DNA from: Thermoanaerobacter kivui
GTDB lineage: Bacteria; Bacillota; Thermoanaerobacteria; Thermoanaerobacterales; Thermoanaerobacteraceae
Direction of reading: 5' to 3'
Assembly: GCF_000763575.1 (NCBI RefSeq)
Contig: NZ_CP009170.1
Location: forward strand, 211,501-275,500
DNA length: 64,000 bases
The notes beneath the pieces were generated by a model. The model was not told the DNA's origin. It made no database searches and saw nothing but the letters and a program-made list of their open reading frames with translations. The position numbers and the translations under genes were made by a program. Shown here piece by piece: positions 63,825 through 64,000 of the stretch. Each line of letters starts with the position of its first letter. The first letter of the stretch is position 1.

Positions 63825-64000
63825 ATGGAATAGATATTTGTGATTTAACTGGGTTGTATTCATACATTAATGATATTCCATCAGTGGAGATATTGAACAT
63901 TAGCTTATCTTGATTCCAGAAGTTTGCCTCTATTTCATCAATTTTTGTATCTTTAAATAATGTTTCTAAATCAGTTTTTTCTCCTGTTTTTAGATTGTAC
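63823..64000 (-). CDS. 3' end of an unidentified gene (partial)
   Basis: The minus strand is open from the window edge to TAA at 63823-63825. The last 59 residues include LKTGEKTDLETLFKDTKIDE, NFWNQDKLMFNISTDGISLM and end PVKSQISIP. Alternating polar and hydrophobic strands with an N-W-x-D-K pattern suggest a beta-propeller or similar beta-rich, possibly secreted protein, but too little is present to name it. It converges on fetB. Confidence 0.6.
   Translation of the reverse strand, partial: YNLKTGEKTDLETLFKDTKIDEIEANFWNQDKLMFNISTDGISLMYEYNPVKSQISIP

Overview
The window is AT-rich, with heavy use of TTG and GTG starts behind strong AGGAGG-type ribosome binding sites, intrinsic terminators with U-tracts and consensus sigma-A promoters. 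Gene content (AddAB instead of RecBCD, L-lactate dehydrogenase, iron alcohol dehydrogenase, membrane pyrophosphatase, archaeal-type fructose-bisphosphate aldolase/phosphatase, two-subunit glycine decarboxylase, acyl-CoA dehydratase activase proteins) points to a low-GC anaerobic, fermentative, probably thermophilic Firmicute of the Thermoanaerobacter/Caldanaerobacter type. This is an inference from gene content and style; no rRNA is present.

Layout. 0-13 kb: a CaCA-family exchanger, then a tightly packed DNA-end repair block addB-addA-sbcD-sbcC. 13-17 kb: threonine aldolase, a MalY/PatB aminotransferase, a 270-bp highly structured palindromic element flanked by a 17-bp duplication, and a winged-helix/Fur/one-Cys peroxiredoxin operon. 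17-21 kb: a GalT-like nucleotidyltransferase, a maltokinase-like kinase and a GlgM-type glycosyltransferase, preceded by two operator-like repeats flanking an early terminator. 21-29 kb: DedA and GNAT proteins, DUF881, ldh, a helical protein with two tandem flavoproteins, and an MNT/HEPN pair. 29-33 kb: H+-pyrophosphatase and FBP aldolase/phosphatase. 33-42 kb: the gcvT-H-PA-PB operon behind a tandem glycine riboswitch, cut off from its likely promoter by an intact ISLre2-type element with a 9-bp target duplication; lplA and a deleted remnant of lpd lie beyond it. AhpD-like, OsmC and aminotransferase genes follow.

42.9-48.9 kb is an accessory graveyard: an ISL3-type remnant, two decayed toxin-tip/immunity cassettes, a REP-like palindrome, a peptidase fragment, a 22-bp perfect inverted repeat, a frameshifted secreted protein, a frameshifted DDE transposase with flanking repeats, and the 5' end of a group IIC intron sitting directly behind a terminator. 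49-64 kb returns to core genes: iron alcohol dehydrogenase, class A PBP, a lipoprotein propeller, M28 peptidase, an HdrA remnant, a TetR-controlled module of two DUF2229-like proteins with an acyl-CoA dehydratase activase and a CDF metal exporter, an ECF S-component-like membrane protein, and fetAB-type metal export.

The linked functions are glycine cleavage with lipoate attachment, a possible maltose-1-phosphate/alpha-glucan module, peroxide defence under a Fur-family regulator, and an unassigned Fe-S activase system. The best candidates for something undescribed are the structured 270-bp element, the three-gene activase module and the GalT-like/maltokinase/GlgM operon.
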